From Nocardioides humi (GTDB taxonomy: Bacteria > Actinomycetota > Actinomycetes > Propionibacteriales > Nocardioidaceae), in the NCBI RefSeq assembly GCF_006494775.1, contig NZ_CP041146.1:3038001-3102000 (forward strand): a stretch of DNA of 64,000 bases, given 5' to 3'. A program made the position numbers and the translations under genes. Of the stretch, positions 8,697-18,472 are shown one piece after another (within the stretch, counting starts at the first letter, position 1; each line of letters starts with the position of its first letter). A model generated the notes under the pieces. That model did not search any database and was not told the DNA's origin. It was given only the letters and a program-made list of their open reading frames with translations.

Positions 8697-10390
8697 GCAC
8701 CGAGGCGACCGGCGGCGAGGCGGCCGGCGAGCAGCGGAGGATCCTCGCCAACACGGCCGTGATGGCCGCCGGGACGGTGGTGTCCCGGTTCAGCGGGTTC
8801 ATCCGCTCGACGCTGCTGGCGGCGGCGCTCGGCATCTCGCTGCACGCCGACATCTTCACCGTGGCCAACACGGTGCCCAACATGCTCTACATCCTGCTGG
8901 CCGGCGGCGTCTTCAACGCGGTGCTGGTGCCCCAGCTGGTCCGGTCGATGAAGAACGACGCCGACGGCGGCGCGGCGTACGTCAACCGGGTGATCACCCT
9001 CGCAGCCTGCTTCCTCGGCATCGTCACGATCGTCCTGGTGGTCGCCGCGCCGCTGGTGATGCAGGTGCTCGTCCCCAGCTACAACGCGCCCCACCTCGCC
9101 GAGCAGCGCCAGTCCGCGATCGACTTCGCCCGGTACTGCCTGCCGCAGGTCTTCTTCTACGGCATGTTCGTGCTGCTGGGCCAGGTGCTCAACGCCCGCG
9201 GCCGGTTCGGGCCGATGATGTGGGCGCCGATCGCCAACAACCTGATCTCGATCGCCGTCCTGATCGCCTACCTGCTGTCCTTCGGACCGGCCACGCCCGA
9301 GGAGCAGCGCGCGGCGTTCACGCCCGGCCAGGAGGCGCTGCTCGGCATCGGCTCGACCGCCGGCATCGCCGCCCAGCTGCTCATCCTGGTGCCCTACCTG
9401 CGCGCCGCCGGCGTGCGCTTCCGGCCGCGCTTCGACTGGCGGGGGGTCGGTCTCGGCCACACTCTCAAGCTCGGCGTGTGGACGGTGCTCTTCGTCATCG
9501 TCAACCAGGTCGCGTACGTCGTCGTGGTGCGCCTCGCGTCCGGCGGCACCGCCGCCGCGGACGACGGCACCGGCATCACGATCTACTCCAACGTGATGCT
9601 GGTCGTGATGGTGCCGCACTCGATCATCACCGTGTCCCTGGCCACCGCAATCCTGCCCCGGCTCTCGGCCTCGGCGGCGAGCGGCGACCTGGCCCGGCTC
9701 GCCGGCACGCTCGGCAGCACGCTGCGCACGGCGCTCGTCGTCGTCGTACCGTTCGCGGCGCTGCTGCCCTCGATCGCGCTGCCGCTCGCCCAGGTGGTCT
9801 GGGGCCATGGCGCGACGGCGCCCTTCTTCTACCGGTTCGAGTCGTCGATGGTGCTCTTCGGCTTCGCGGTGGTGGCGTTCACCGTGCACTACCTGGTGCT
9901 GCGGGGGTTCTACGCGCTGGAGCTCAACCGGCTGGTGTTCTTCGTGCAGTGCGCGATCGCGGCCACCAACATCGGGCTCGCGATCCTCTTCGTGGGCCGG
10001 GTCGACCCGTGGGACACGTCCCCGATGCTGGTCCTCGCCTACGCCAGCGCCTACACCGTCGGCGCGACCGTCTCCTCCGTCGTGCTGGTACGCCGCCTCC
10101 GTCGCGGCGGCGCGCCCGGCGGGGCGAGCCGGCGCTGGGGCGGGTTCGTGCTGCGTCTGCTGGGCGCCAGCGCGGTGGTGTTCGTCGTCGCCCGGTTCGT
10201 GGACATCGTCGTCACCGACACCGTGACCGAGCTGGTCGGCCGCGACGCGCACTGGACCCTGGCCGCGCTCGAGGTCGCCCTCGTCAGCGCCGGCGCCGCC
10301 GCCGCCCTGCTGGGCGTCGCGCGGCCGCTGCGGCTGACCGAGGTGACGTCCGTCGCCGACACCGTCGCCGGGCGCCTGCGCCGCGGCTAG
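8693..10390 (+). CDS. murJ: Lipid II flippase MurJ
   Basis: A 565-residue polytopic membrane protein of the MOP exporter superfamily. It moves the peptidoglycan precursor lipid II across the membrane. Family features: ILANTAVMAAGTVVSRFSGF near the N-terminus with the Arg of transmembrane helix 1-2, LYILLAGGVFNAVLVPQLVR, and about 14 hydrophobic segments. It starts at GTG 8693, overlapping the previous stop by 4 bp, so translational coupling is expected. Unlike mycobacterial MviN, which is fused to a pseudokinase and an extracellular domain, the flippase here ends after the membrane domain and the pseudokinase is a separate downstream gene. Confidence 0.95.
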   Translation: MSTEATGGEAAGEQRRILANTAVMAAGTVVSRFSGFIRSTLLAAALGISLHADIFTVANTVPNMLYILLAGGVFNAVLVPQLVRSMKNDADGGAAYVNRVITLAACFLGIVTIVLVVAAPLVMQVLVPSYNAPHLAEQRQSAIDFARYCLPQVFFYGMFVLLGQVLNARGRFGPMMWAPIANNLISIAVLIAYLLSFGPATPEEQRAAFTPGQEALLGIGSTAGIAAQLLILVPYLRAAGVRFRPRFDWRGVGLGHTLKLGVWTVLFVIVNQVAYVVVVRLASGGTAAADDGTGITIYSNVMLVVMVPHSIITVSLATAILPRLSASAASGDLARLAGTLGSTLRTALVVVVPFAALLPSIALPLAQVVWGHGATAPFFYRFESSMVLFGFAVVAFTVHYLVLRGFYALELNRLVFFVQCAIAATNIGLAILFVGRVDPWDTSPMLVLAYASAYTVGATVSSVVLVRRLRRGGAPGGASRRWGGFVLRLLGASAVVFVVARFVDIVVTDTVTELVGRDAHWTLAALEVALVSAGAAAALLGVARPLRLTEVTSVADTVAGRLRRG

Positions 10391-10478
10391 AACCGGCGCG
10401 ACCGGGCTAGGGTGACCGGAGGGACACGAGGGCACAGGGATCAGCAGGGGATCGGCAGGGATCGGCAGGGGGATCGAG

Positions 10479-12400
10479 GTGGCGACGTCGACACGGTCGG
10501 GCGATGTCCTCGCCGGCCGCTACCAGCTGATCGACCTGCTGAGCGAGAGCGGCGGCGGGCGGTTCTGGCGTGCCCACGACCGGATCCTCGAGCGCTTCGT
10601 CGCCCTCCACGTCATCGCCCAGGACGACGCGCGCGCCCATGAGCTGGTCGAGGCGGCCCGCACCTCCGCCCGGGTCCTGGACCCGCGGATCCTCCGCGTC
10701 CTCGACGCCGAGGAGGAGGACGGCCGCTGCTTCGTCGTCAACGAGTGGGGGACCGGCATCTCCCTCGACATCCTGGTCACCCACGACGGCCCGCTGGCGC
10801 CCCGCAACGCCGCCTGGCTGGTCGCCGACGTCGCGGACGCGCTGGCCCGCGCCCACGCGGCGGGCGTGACCCACGGCCGGCTCAACCCCGAGAACGTCCT
10901 CATCGACCGGTACGGCTCGGTGCGGATCATCGGGATGTGCGTCGACGCCGCGCTGCACGGGCTCTCCCCGGGGGACGTGCAGGGCGACCTGGAGGACCTC
11001 GGTGGGCTGCTCCACTGCGCGCTGACCGCGACCTGGCCGGGGCCGTCCGGCTCGATCGTCCCGGCCGCGCCCCGCGAGAACGACCTCACCCTCAGCCCCC
11101 GGCAGGTCGTCGCCGGGGTCCCGCAGCCGCTCGACACGCTGTGGCGCGAGCTCGACCAGCGCGGCGCCGCCCCCCGCTGGCGGCGCCGGGGCGGGGACCA
11201 CCCCGACGTGTCCTCGGCCGCCGCCATCGCCGCCGAGCTGGTCGCGTTCGTCGGCGACCCGGCCGGCATGCCCGAGCAGCTGGCCCGCGCCGTGCCGCCC
11301 ATCAACGAGCTCCGCCCGGTCTGGCTGCCCGCCCTCGCCGACCCGCTGCCGCACGACCCCTCCCGCGACGACATCCCGGTGGTCCCGCCCGCCGAGCCGG
11401 AGCCGACGCCCGCGCCGACGCCCGCGCCGGAGCAGGCGGAGGAGCCTGTCGAGGATCCCGCGGAGGAGCTCGACGACGAGCCGCCCATCCCGCTGGTCAC
11501 CGAGCTCCCCACAGAGGCCGGGCTCCCGGTCTTCGGCGACGACGACGTCACCTGGCTGCGCACCCGGAGCACCCCACCACCGCCCCCGCCCCGTTCGAGG
11601 ACCTGCCCGAGCGGCCGCTGTTCGCGCCCGACCCGCCCGGCGGCGTACGACGGCCCCGGCTGCCCCCCGTGCCCGCGGAGCCGGGCGCCCCGCCGCCGGC
11701 CGGCTTCTGGCCGTGGGACACCGACACCGGCCCGGGCCAGCCCGACCCGGCCGACACGACGGAGACGGTGCCGGGCCGGAGCTGGCTGCGGCTGGCGATG
11801 GCCGTCGCGCTCGCCGTCCTCCTGCTCGTGGCGGTGGCGGTCGCGTTCAACCTCGGCCGCGGCCGCACCGCGCTCGGCGGCGACCCGGACGCCGACAACA
11901 CACCTCAGGAGACCCCGACCGGGCAGGCGGCGGCGGTGATCGCCGGGGTGCAGGTCGACGACTTCGACCCGCTCGGCACCGACGGGGAGGAGAACCCCGG
12001 CTCCCTCGGCAACCTGGTCGACGGCAACGCCCGGACGACGTGGCGGACCCAGACCTACTTCGACCAGCTCGGACCGCCGCCGGGCCTGAAGACCGGGGTC
12101 GGGCTGATCCTCGACCTCGGCGCGACCCGGACCGTCACCAGCGTCGAGGTGCGGATGGTCGACGACGGCACCGATCCGGCGCCCAACCGGCTCGCGCTGT
12201 ACCGCGTCGCGGGCACCGCCGTACCCACCGAGGCACCGACCGGCGAGCCCGTCGCGACCGCGGCCGGCGGCGGGCGGCTGACCCTCGCCGGTGCGGAGCC
12301 GGTCCAGGCTCGCTACCTTGTCCTGTGGTGGACGGCCCTGCCCGAGGTCGCCGGTGACTTCCGGGCCGAGGTCTCCGAGGTGGTGGTCCGTGGTGAGTGA
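10479..12400 (+). CDS. Membrane pseudokinase with extracytoplasmic discoidin-like domain (frameshifted in this sequence)
   Basis: Encodes about 640 residues in two frames that join at 11583-11587. Adding one C to that C5 run restores a single protein. Residues ~8-260 have a Ser/Thr-kinase fold (LAGRYQLIDLLSESGGGRFW), but the catalytic positions are lost: VALHVI replaces the VAIK lysine motif, HGRLNPEN replaces HRDxKPxN, and IIGM replaces DFG. A Pro/Glu-rich linker leads to a membrane helix (MAVALAVLLLVAVAVAFNL). The C-terminal ~150 residues (LVDGNARTTWRTQTYF, then GLILDLGA) resemble a discoidin/F5-8C carbohydrate-binding fold. It matches the C-terminal half of mycobacterial MviN, where the pseudokinase scaffolds FhaA-type proteins. 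It overlaps sigM by 8 bp. Confidence 0.82.
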
Positions 12401-13148
12401 GCCCAGCGACAAGGAGCTGCTCGCTGCCCACGTCGCCGGGGACCCCGAGGCCTTCGGCACGCTCGTCACCCGGCACCGCGACCGGCTCTGGGCCGTCGCG
12501 CTGCGCACCTGCGGCCACCCCGAGACCGCGGCCGACGGGCTCCAGGAGGGTCTGGTCGCCGCCTTCCGCCGCGCCGGGTCCTTCCGCGGCGACGCAGCGG
12601 TGACCACCTGGCTGCACCGGGTGGTCGTCAACGCGTGCCTGGACCGGCTGCGCGCCGAGAAGGTACGCCGGGCCGAGCCGCTGCCCGACGACCTCGACGC
12701 CGTCGAGGCCGGCCACCGGCGTACCCGCGAGACCGTCGGCGACGCGGTCGACCCGGCCGAGCGCGGCCTCGTCGTCGAGCGCCGGGAGCGGGTCCTCGCC
12801 GCCCTGGCGACGCTGCCCGACGAGCAGCGGGCGGCGATCGTGCTCGTCGACATGGAGGGCTACCCCGTCGCCGAGGTCGCGCAGATCCTCGACTGCGCCG
12901 AAGGCACGGTCAAGAGCCGCTGCTCCCGGGGCCGGGCCCGGCTCGCCGTCCTGCTGGCCGACGTCCTCGACGACCTGCCCGCCGACGCCGACGCCGACGC
13001 CGGCCGCACCCCGCCCCACGACGCCGGGAACCCCACCGGCGCCCCGGACGTCGGATCGGTGACCCCCGCGGACCGCCCGCCGGGACCGCCGTCGACTGAT
13101 CACCCGCCTCCGTCCCGCCCGGGACCCCCACGCCAGGACCCCCCATGA
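12393..13148 (+). CDS. sigM: RNA polymerase sigma factor, SigM-like ECF family
   Basis: An ECF sigma factor of 251 residues. Sigma region 2 spans about residues 20-90 (FGTLVTRHRDRLWAVALRTC, then TTWLHRVVVNACLDRLR). Region 4 spans about 125-180 (LATLPDEQRAAIVLVDMEGY, then AEVAQILDCAEGTVKSRCSR). The ~70-residue Pro/Asp-rich C-terminal tail is longer than usual. Position after the murJ/pseudokinase pair and before a membrane protein and trxBA is the conserved sigM locus of actinobacteria. The start GTG 12393 overlaps the pseudokinase stop, and the end overlaps the next start (ATGA). Control by the downstream anti-sigma candidate is expected from the family. Confidence 0.88.
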   Translation: MSEPSDKELLAAHVAGDPEAFGTLVTRHRDRLWAVALRTCGHPETAADGLQEGLVAAFRRAGSFRGDAAVTTWLHRVVVNACLDRLRAEKVRRAEPLPDDLDAVEAGHRRTRETVGDAVDPAERGLVVERRERVLAALATLPDEQRAAIVLVDMEGYPVAEVAQILDCAEGTVKSRCSRGRARLAVLLADVLDDLPADADADAGRTPPHDAGNPTGAPDVGSVTPADRPPGPPSTDHPPPSRPGPPRQDPP

Positions 13149-13948
13149 ACGACGCCACCGAGCCCCCGACTCCCCGCGAGGAGGACGCCGTCCGGCGCGC
13201 CCTCGCCGAGGCCGGCGGACCGGCGCCGATCCCCACCGACGTCGCCGACCGGATCGACGGGGTGATCGCGGGCCTCGCGGCCGAGCGCGCCGCCGGCGCC
13301 CGCTCGTCCGGCGGCATCCACGAGGACCACCCCGAGGCACCGGCGGTCGTCGTACCCCTGGACCCGGCGGCGCTGCGCCGCCGGCGCCGGGTCCGGATGC
13401 TGTTCGGGGCGGCGGCCGCGGTCGCCGCGGTCGCCATCGGCGTGGGCATCGTGTCCGACCACCGAGCCGGCGACGACCTGACCGCCGCCCACGAGCTCGC
13501 GCAGGACGACTCGGCCCGCGAGGGCGCGGGCGGAGCTTCGAGCGACGAGGCGGGCTCGGACGCCGAGGCTCCCCAGGCCGCACCGACCCCCAGCGCCGTG
13601 CCCGGCGACCCGGCCGAGCAGTACGCCGTGCCGCGGCGGGTGCCCAGCGACGCCGCCGTCCGCGAGGTGCGCGCCGACCACCTGCGCGAGGACCTGGTGG
13701 CCCTCCAGCACGTCGCCCTCCCGCACCCGGCGACCGCCGACTACACCGGGGCGACCCTGAGCGCCCCCACCGACTTCATGTGCGAGCCGGCGTCGTTCGG
13801 CCGTGGCCACCTCGTCGGCGTCCGGTACGACGGCAAGTCGGCCGTCGTCGCGTTCCGGGCTCCGGTCGGCTCGACCCAGGAGGCCGAGGTGCTCGCCTGC
13901 GGGACCGGCGACGTGCTGCACTCCACGACGCTCGCCGCCACCGGCTGA
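13145..13948 (+). CDS. Probable anti-sigma factor, single-pass membrane protein
   Basis: A 267-residue protein overlapping the sigma factor stop by ATGA. The N-terminal ~75 residues are cytoplasmic, followed by a basic stretch (LRRRRRVRM) and one membrane helix ([17 protein letters not shown], about residues 84-105). The rest is extracytoplasmic with an acidic, Gly/Ser-rich linker. It has no recognised zinc-binding anti-sigma motif. Location and topology match the SigM-associated membrane anti-sigma factor of mycobacteria and relatives, but sequence alone does not prove that it binds the sigma factor. Confidence 0.65.
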   Translation: MNDATEPPTPREEDAVRRALAEAGGPAPIPTDVADRIDGVIAGLAAERAAGARSSGGIHEDHPEAPAVVVPLDPAALRRRRRVRMLFGAAAAVAAVAIGVGIVSDHRAGDDLTAAHELAQDDSAREGAGGASSDEAGSDAEAPQAAPTPSAVPGDPAEQYAVPRRVPSDAAVREVRADHLREDLVALQHVALPHPATADYTGATLSAPTDFMCEPASFGRGHLVGVRYDGKSAVVAFRAPVGSTQEAEVLACGTGDVLHSTTLAATG

Positions 13949-14024
13949 CCACCGCGGGCGTCCGGGAATCCGGCGGCCTACGATCTGGTTGTCGAAGTGT
14001 CCGTCAGTCCAGCCGGGGAGTCCC

Positions 14025-15008
14025 ATGTCCGAGATCGCCACGTCCGAGCCGCGCAACGTCATCGTCGTCGGGTCCGGACCGTCCGGGTACACCGCCGCGA
14101 TCTACGCCGCGCGGGCCCAGCTGAGCCCGCTGGTCTTCGAGGGCTCCGTCACCGCCGGCGGCGCGCTGATGAACACCACCGAGGTCGAGAACTTCCCCGG
14201 CTTCCGCGACGGCATCCAGGGACCCGCGCTGATGGACGAGATGCGCGCCCAGGCCGAGCGGTTCGGCGCCGAGCTGGTCGCCGACGACATCGTCGAGGTC
14301 GACCTCACCGGCGACATCAAGACCGTCCGTACCGCCACCGACACCTACACCGCCCGCGCGGTGATCCTCGCCACCGGCTCGGGCTACCGCAAGCTCGGGC
14401 TGCCCGACGAGGAACGGCTCTCGGGCCGCGGCGTGTCCTACTGCGCGACCTGCGACGGCTTCTTCTTCCGCGAGCAGCACATCGCCGTGGTCGGCGGCGG
14501 CGACTCCGCCGTCGAGGAGGCGACCTTCCTGACCCGGTTCGGCACCAAGGTGTCCCTCATCGTGCGCCGCGACGAGCTGCGCGCCTCCAAGATCATGCAG
14601 GAGCGGGCCTTCGCGGACCCGAAGCTGGAGATCGTGTGGAACTCCGTCGTGGAGTCGATCAACGGCGAGGAGTCGCTGGAGTCGCTGACCCTGCGCGACA
14701 CCGTCACCGGCGAGACCAGCTCGCTGCCCGCGACCGGCCTGTTCATCGCGATCGGCCACGAGCCCCGCTCCGAGCTGCTGGTCGGCCAGGTCGACCTCGA
14801 CGACAACGGCTACGTCCTCGTCCGGCCCGGCAGCACCGCGACCAACATCCCCGGCGTCTTCGCCGCCGGCGACCTGGTCGACCACGTCTACCGGCAGGCC
14901 ATCACCGCCGCCGGCACCGGCTGCTCGGCCGCCCTCGACGCCGAGCGCTACATCGCCGAGCTCGACCACGCGGCGGTCACTGCCGGGAATGTCACGGCGG
15001 GCGCGTAG
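14025..15008 (+). CDS. trxB: Thioredoxin reductase (NADPH)
   Basis: Reduces thioredoxin with NADPH through FAD and a redox-active disulfide. The 327-residue protein has the FAD-binding [16 protein letters not shown] (residues ~15-30), the active site [10 protein letters not shown] with the CxxC pair, the NADPH-binding [15 protein letters not shown], and the FAD-contacting block [20 protein letters not shown]. The ATG 14025 start lies after GGGGAG. It ends 47 bp before trxA, consistent with a trxBA operon placed after sigM. Confidence 0.96.
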   Translation: MSEIATSEPRNVIVVGSGPSGYTAAIYAARAQLSPLVFEGSVTAGGALMNTTEVENFPGFRDGIQGPALMDEMRAQAERFGAELVADDIVEVDLTGDIKTVRTATDTYTARAVILATGSGYRKLGLPDEERLSGRGVSYCATCDGFFFREQHIAVVGGGDSAVEEATFLTRFGTKVSLIVRRDELRASKIMQERAFADPKLEIVWNSVVESINGEESLESLTLRDTVTGETSSLPATGLFIAIGHEPRSELLVGQVDLDDNGYVLVRPGSTATNIPGVFAAGDLVDHVYRQAITAAGTGCSAALDAERYIAELDHAAVTAGNVTAGA

Positions 15009-15055
15009 GTTCTTCTGCTAGACGTTTCGTTCACCTCTCCTGAAGGGTGCCCACC

Positions 15056-15385
15056 GTGGCCGACAACATCAACGCCGTGACCGACGCCGAGTTCGACGCG
15101 CAGGTCCTCAAGTCCGACAAGCCCGTCCTCGTGGACTTCTGGGCCGAGTGGTGCGGCCCGTGCCGCCAGGTCGCCCCGATCCTCGACGAGATCGCCGGCG
15201 CCCACGGTGACAAGATCACCTTCTTGAAGATGAACGTCGACGAGAACCCGGTCACCCCGGCGTCGTACCGCGTCACGGGCATCCCGACCATCAACGTCTA
15301 CCAGAACGGCGAGGTCGCGAAGACCATCGTCGGCGCCCGCCCGAAGGCCGCGATCCTCAAGGAGCTGGACGAGTTCCTGTCCTGA
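15056..15385 (+). CDS. trxA: Thioredoxin
   Basis: Small dithiol-disulfide carrier of 109 residues. The active site is WCGPC within LVDFWAEWCGPCRQVAPILD, and the cis-proline loop is TGIPTINVY. GTG 15056 is preferred over GTG 15047 because GAAGGG (15042-15047) is then correctly spaced and the product has the usual length. It is reduced by the TrxB just upstream and ends in a strong hairpin terminator. Confidence 0.96.
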   Translation: MADNINAVTDAEFDAQVLKSDKPVLVDFWAEWCGPCRQVAPILDEIAGAHGDKITFLKMNVDENPVTPASYRVTGIPTINVYQNGEVAKTIVGARPKAAILKELDEFLS

Positions 15386-15407
15386 TTGCCCGAGCACGTG
15401 GCGACAG

Positions 15408-15436
15408 CCCCCGGCCCCGTCAGGGCCGGGGGTTTC
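15408..15436. terminator. Terminator after trxA
   Basis: CCCCCGGCCC (15408-15417) and GGGCCGGGGG (15423-15432) form a perfect 10-bp stem with a 5-base loop, followed by TTT. The stop codon of the convergent GNAT gene (15420-15422) falls inside the hairpin, so it probably serves both strands. Confidence 0.8.
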
Positions 15437-16088
15437 GTGCTTCCCGGGGGACGGGCGCCGGCGCGGGCTTCGGCCGCCGTACGGCGCCCACGATCCGCTC
15501 CCACGCGGCCTCCACCTCGCCGCGCCAGGTGACCAGCGAGCGCATCTCCATCCGCATCCGCGGCGTGCGGGGGTGGGCGCGCTGGGTCTTGAAGCCGACG
15601 CGCGCCAGGAAGTCCGCCGGTACGACGCACTCCGGTGCGCGCAGCGGACCACCCCGCGCGGCGCGACCGGCGCGGGCGAAGGCCTCCACGGCCCGGATCC
15701 CGTCGCGGCCGACGAGATCGCGCGCCATCCCCTGCACCAGCAGCCGGCCGATCCCGCTGCCGGCGTACTCCGGGCGCACCCAGGCGGTCGTCATCAGCAC
15801 CGCGTCCGGCGACACCGGCGCGGTCGGGAACGCCGCGGCCCCGGGGACATAGGACGCGGGGGCGTAGACGAGGTAGCCGACGGGCCGGCCGTCGACCACC
15901 GCCACCCGGCCGCAGGACCCCCACTCCCGCAGCAGCTCGGAGACCCAGGCCTCCTTCTCGGCCGCGCGCTCGTCGGCGTCGAGGCGCTCGCGGTGCACCG
16001 GCTCCCGCTCCCAGAACAGGCAGGTTCGGCACGGCGCATCGAGGGCGTCGAGCAGGTCGAGCGTGAGGGGGACCGTGGTCCGGGCCAC
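15420..16088 (-). CDS. GNAT family N-acetyltransferase
   Basis: A 222-residue acyl-CoA-dependent acetyltransferase. The acetyl-CoA-binding pattern is visible as TAWVRPEYAGSGIGRLLVQGM (the R/QxxGxG/A signature), preceded by the strand GRVAVVDGRPVGYLVYAP. An N-terminal Cys pair (APCRTCLFWE) is typical of an actinobacterial GNAT subgroup whose substrate is unknown. Start GTG 16088 opens that conserved segment; a longer ORF upstream overlaps the promoter of the divergent aminotransferase. Confidence 0.8.
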   Translation of the reverse strand: MARTTVPLTLDLLDALDAPCRTCLFWEREPVHRERLDADERAAEKEAWVSELLREWGSCGRVAVVDGRPVGYLVYAPASYVPGAAAFPTAPVSPDAVLMTTAWVRPEYAGSGIGRLLVQGMARDLVGRDGIRAVEAFARAGRAARGGPLRAPECVVPADFLARVGFKTQRAHPRTPRMRMEMRSLVTWRGEVEAAWERIVGAVRRPKPAPAPVPREARNPRP

Positions 16089-16146
16089 ACCCGAGAATGG
16101 TACGCGCGCGAACGCCGCCAAAAAGGGGTGGCGCGGACCTGAGAGG

Positions 16147-17370
16147 ATGATGCTCGTGCGCAAGATCCGCCAGAGCCAGAAGCTTCGCAACGTCCGCTAC
16201 GACGTCCGGGGACCGATCCTGGTCGAGGCCCAGCGGCTGGAGGCCGAGGGCCACAAGATCCTCAAGCTCAACATCGGCAACCCGGCGCCCTTCGGGTTCG
16301 AGGCCCCCGAGGCGATCGTGGCCGACATGGTGCACAACCTGCCCGACGCCCAGGGCTACTCCGACTCCCGCGGCATCTACTCCGCGCGCACGGCGGTGGC
16401 GCAGTACTACCAGTCCCGGGGCCTGAAGGACACGGCCGTCGACGACATCTTCATCGGCAACGGCGTCTCCGAGATGATCTCGATGGTCCTGCAGACCTTC
16501 CTCGACGACGGCAACGAGATCCTCGTGCCGGCGCCGGACTACCCGCTGTGGACGGGCGCGGTGTCGCTGTCCGGCGGTACGCCGGTGCACTACCGGTGCG
16601 ACGAGGAGAACGGCTGGATGCCCGACCTCGACGACATCGAGTCGAAGATCACCGAGAACACCCACGGCCTGGTGATCATCAACCCCAACAACCCCACGGG
16701 TGCCGTCTACAGCAAGGAGATGGTCGCGAAGCTGGTCGACATCGCCCGGCGCCACGACCTGGTCCTCTTCTCCGACGAGATCTACGAGAAGATCCTGTTC
16801 GACGACGCGGTCCACCACCACGCCGCCGAGGCAGCGGGCAACGACGTCCTCTGCCTGACCTTCAGCGGTCTGTCCAAGGCGTACCGGGTCTGCGGCTACC
16901 GCGCCGGCTGGGTGATGATCTCGGGGCCGAAGGAGCTCGCCGAGGACTTCCTCGAGGGCCTCACCACCCTCTCCAACATGCGCATGTGCGCCAATGTGCC
17001 CGCCCAGCACGCCATCCAGACCGCGCTCGGCGGCTACCAGTCGATCAACGAGCTGATCGTGCCGGGCGGCCGCTTCTACGAGCAGTCCATGCTCGCCGAC
17101 CGGCTGCTCAACGAGATCCCCGGCGTCTCCTCGGTCCGTCCCCGCGGCGCCCTGTACTGCTTCCCGCGGCTGGACCCGGAGATGTACCCGATCGACGACG
17201 ACGAGAGCTTCGTGATCGAGCTGCTGCGGGCCAAGAAGATCCTCGTCACCCACGGCACCGGCTTCAACTGGTTCGAGCCCGACCACTTCCGGCTGGTCAC
17301 CCTCCCCGATGTGGAGGTGCTCGAGGAGGCGATCGGGCGGATCGCCGACTTCCTCGCCACCCGCCGCTGA
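16147..17370 (+). CDS. PLP-dependent aminotransferase, AspC/AlaT-like
   Basis: A class I/II aminotransferase of about 407 residues. It is strongly similar in its motifs to mycobacterial AspC/alanine transaminase: HKILKLNIGNPAPFGFEAPE, DAQGYSDSRGIYSAR, VIINPNNPTGAVYS and the PLP-lysine block TFSGLSKAYRVCGYRAGW. The likely reaction is pyruvate/glutamate to alanine/2-oxoglutarate or a related transamination in the cytoplasm. Starts are possible at ATG 16147, ATG 16150 or GTG 16156. GAGAGG at 16141-16146 best fits GTG 16156 by spacing, so the true protein may be three residues shorter. Confidence 0.92.
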   Translation: MMLVRKIRQSQKLRNVRYDVRGPILVEAQRLEAEGHKILKLNIGNPAPFGFEAPEAIVADMVHNLPDAQGYSDSRGIYSARTAVAQYYQSRGLKDTAVDDIFIGNGVSEMISMVLQTFLDDGNEILVPAPDYPLWTGAVSLSGGTPVHYRCDEENGWMPDLDDIESKITENTHGLVIINPNNPTGAVYSKEMVAKLVDIARRHDLVLFSDEIYEKILFDDAVHHHAAEAAGNDVLCLTFSGLSKAYRVCGYRAGWVMISGPKELAEDFLEGLTTLSNMRMCANVPAQHAIQTALGGYQSINELIVPGGRFYEQSMLADRLLNEIPGVSSVRPRGALYCFPRLDPEMYPIDDDESFVIELLRAKKILVTHGTGFNWFEPDHFRLVTLPDVEVLEEAIGRIADFLATRR

Positions 17371-17456
17371 TTTTTGTTCGCCGGGAACAGTTCCCGCCCG
17401 CGGGTCTGCGTGACACGCAGTCGCACTGTGCTGGGTGGGCCTGTCAGACTGCACCG

Positions 17457-18239
17457 GTGCTCGACATCACCTACCCGCCCGTCATCGTCACCGCCAAGGT
17501 GCTCTTCAAGCTGATGCGCCAGCGGGTCGTGGTCAGCGGCTCGGAGTCCATCCCGCGCAAGGGCGGCGCCCTCCTGGCCATCAACCACACCGGCTACATC
17601 GACTTCATCTACGCCGGCGCCGGCGCCGAGCCGCGGCGGCGCCTGGTCCGGTTCATGATCAAGAAGGAGATGATGGACAAGCCGGGGGTCGGGCACCTCC
17701 TCCGCTCGTTCCACCACATCCGCGTCGACCGGTCCTCGGGTGTGCAGTCGATGAAGGACGCGCTGGCGTACCTGAAGTCCGGCGAGGTCGTCGGCATCTA
17801 CCCCGAGGCCACCATCTCCCGCTCCTTCGAGATCAAGGAGCTCAAGTCCGGCGCCGCACGGATCGCGGCCGACGCCGGCGTACCCCTCATCCCGGTGATC
17901 GTGTGGGGCGCCCACCGCCTGATGACCAAGGACCACCCCAAGGACTTCTCCCGCTCGGCCAAGACGATCGTGGTCAAGGTCGGCGAGCCGCTGTACCCCA
18001 CGGGCGAGGACGTCACCGCGGAGACCGCCGAGCTGCGCGCCGCTATGCAGCGGATGCTGGACGAGGTGATCGCGGAGTACCCCGAGGACGAGAAGAGGCC
18101 GGGCAGCTGGTGGATCCCCGCCCGGTTCGGCGGCTCCGCGCCCACGCCCGACGAGGCCGACCGCCTCGACAAGGAGGAGCTCCGGGAGCGCGCCGCGAGG
18201 CGCAGGGCGAAGGCGGCGGAGAAGCGCAACGCCTCGTGA
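17457..18239 (+). CDS. 1-acyl-sn-glycerol-3-phosphate acyltransferase (PlsC-like)
   Basis: A 260-residue member of the LPLAT acyltransferase family, which transfers an acyl chain to lysophosphatidate in phospholipid synthesis. The catalytic HxxxxD box is INHTGYIDF (about residues 42-50). The second block is FHHIRVDRSSG, the third is GIYPEATISRS (EAT replacing the common EGT), and the fourth is PLIPVIVWG. The C-terminus is a Lys/Arg/Glu-rich helix. GTG 17457 opens the family N-terminus. It is convergent with parB, and a parS-like site and a palindromic repeat follow its stop codon. Confidence 0.88.
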   Translation: MLDITYPPVIVTAKVLFKLMRQRVVVSGSESIPRKGGALLAINHTGYIDFIYAGAGAEPRRRLVRFMIKKEMMDKPGVGHLLRSFHHIRVDRSSGVQSMKDALAYLKSGEVVGIYPEATISRSFEIKELKSGAARIAADAGVPLIPVIVWGAHRLMTKDHPKDFSRSAKTIVVKVGEPLYPTGEDVTAETAELRAAMQRMLDEVIAEYPEDEKRPGSWWIPARFGGSAPTPDEADRLDKEELRERAARRRAKAAEKRNAS

Positions 18240-18243
18240 CCCA

Positions 18244-18259
18244 TGTTTCCCGTGAAACC
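18244..18259. promoter_or_regulatory. parS-like centromere site 1
   Basis: TGTTTCCCGTGAAACC, which differs from the parS consensus TGTTTCACGTGAAACA at two positions. It lies between plsC and parB, next to the parAB genes, and is probably a weaker ParB-binding site. Confidence 0.6.
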
Positions 18260-18355
18260 TCTGGGACCACTGTGGTTTTGTCTTTCTAGCCACAAGTCGC
18301 TTTAGGTCTTTGTCGACAAAGCCACGTTCCGATGAAAGTGGCCTGCTTGTTGACC

Positions 18356-18432
18356 GAAACTGGCACTTCTTGACCGTTGCAACGGCCACTAAGTGCAGGA
18401 ATCACCGCCGAAGCGGTGATTCCTGCACTTAG
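18356..18432. repeat. Nested intergenic palindrome, copy B
   Basis: The block beginning at 18356 (GAAACTGGCACTTCTTGACC) matches 437-466 over 30 bp with a single mismatch. It is followed by a hairpin with perfect 20-base arms, CTAAGTGCAGGAATCACCGC (18389-18408) and 18413-18432, around the loop CGAA. Its core GCAGGAATCACCGC is also shared with copy A. Upstream in the same spacer is a 14-bp palindrome, CTTTGTCGACAAAG (18308-18321). The hairpin sits between the convergent plsC and parB stops and might act in termination, but there is no T-tract. Confidence 0.75.
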
Positions 18433-18472
18433 CTGACCCGGGCTTTCGAGGTCACCGGCGGCCACTGCTGCC

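Noticed and set aside
11401..11440. Pro-rich coding repeat as a CRISPR or tandem repeat array
   Set aside because: It is low-complexity linker coding sequence without regular spacers. I found no CRISPR array in the window.
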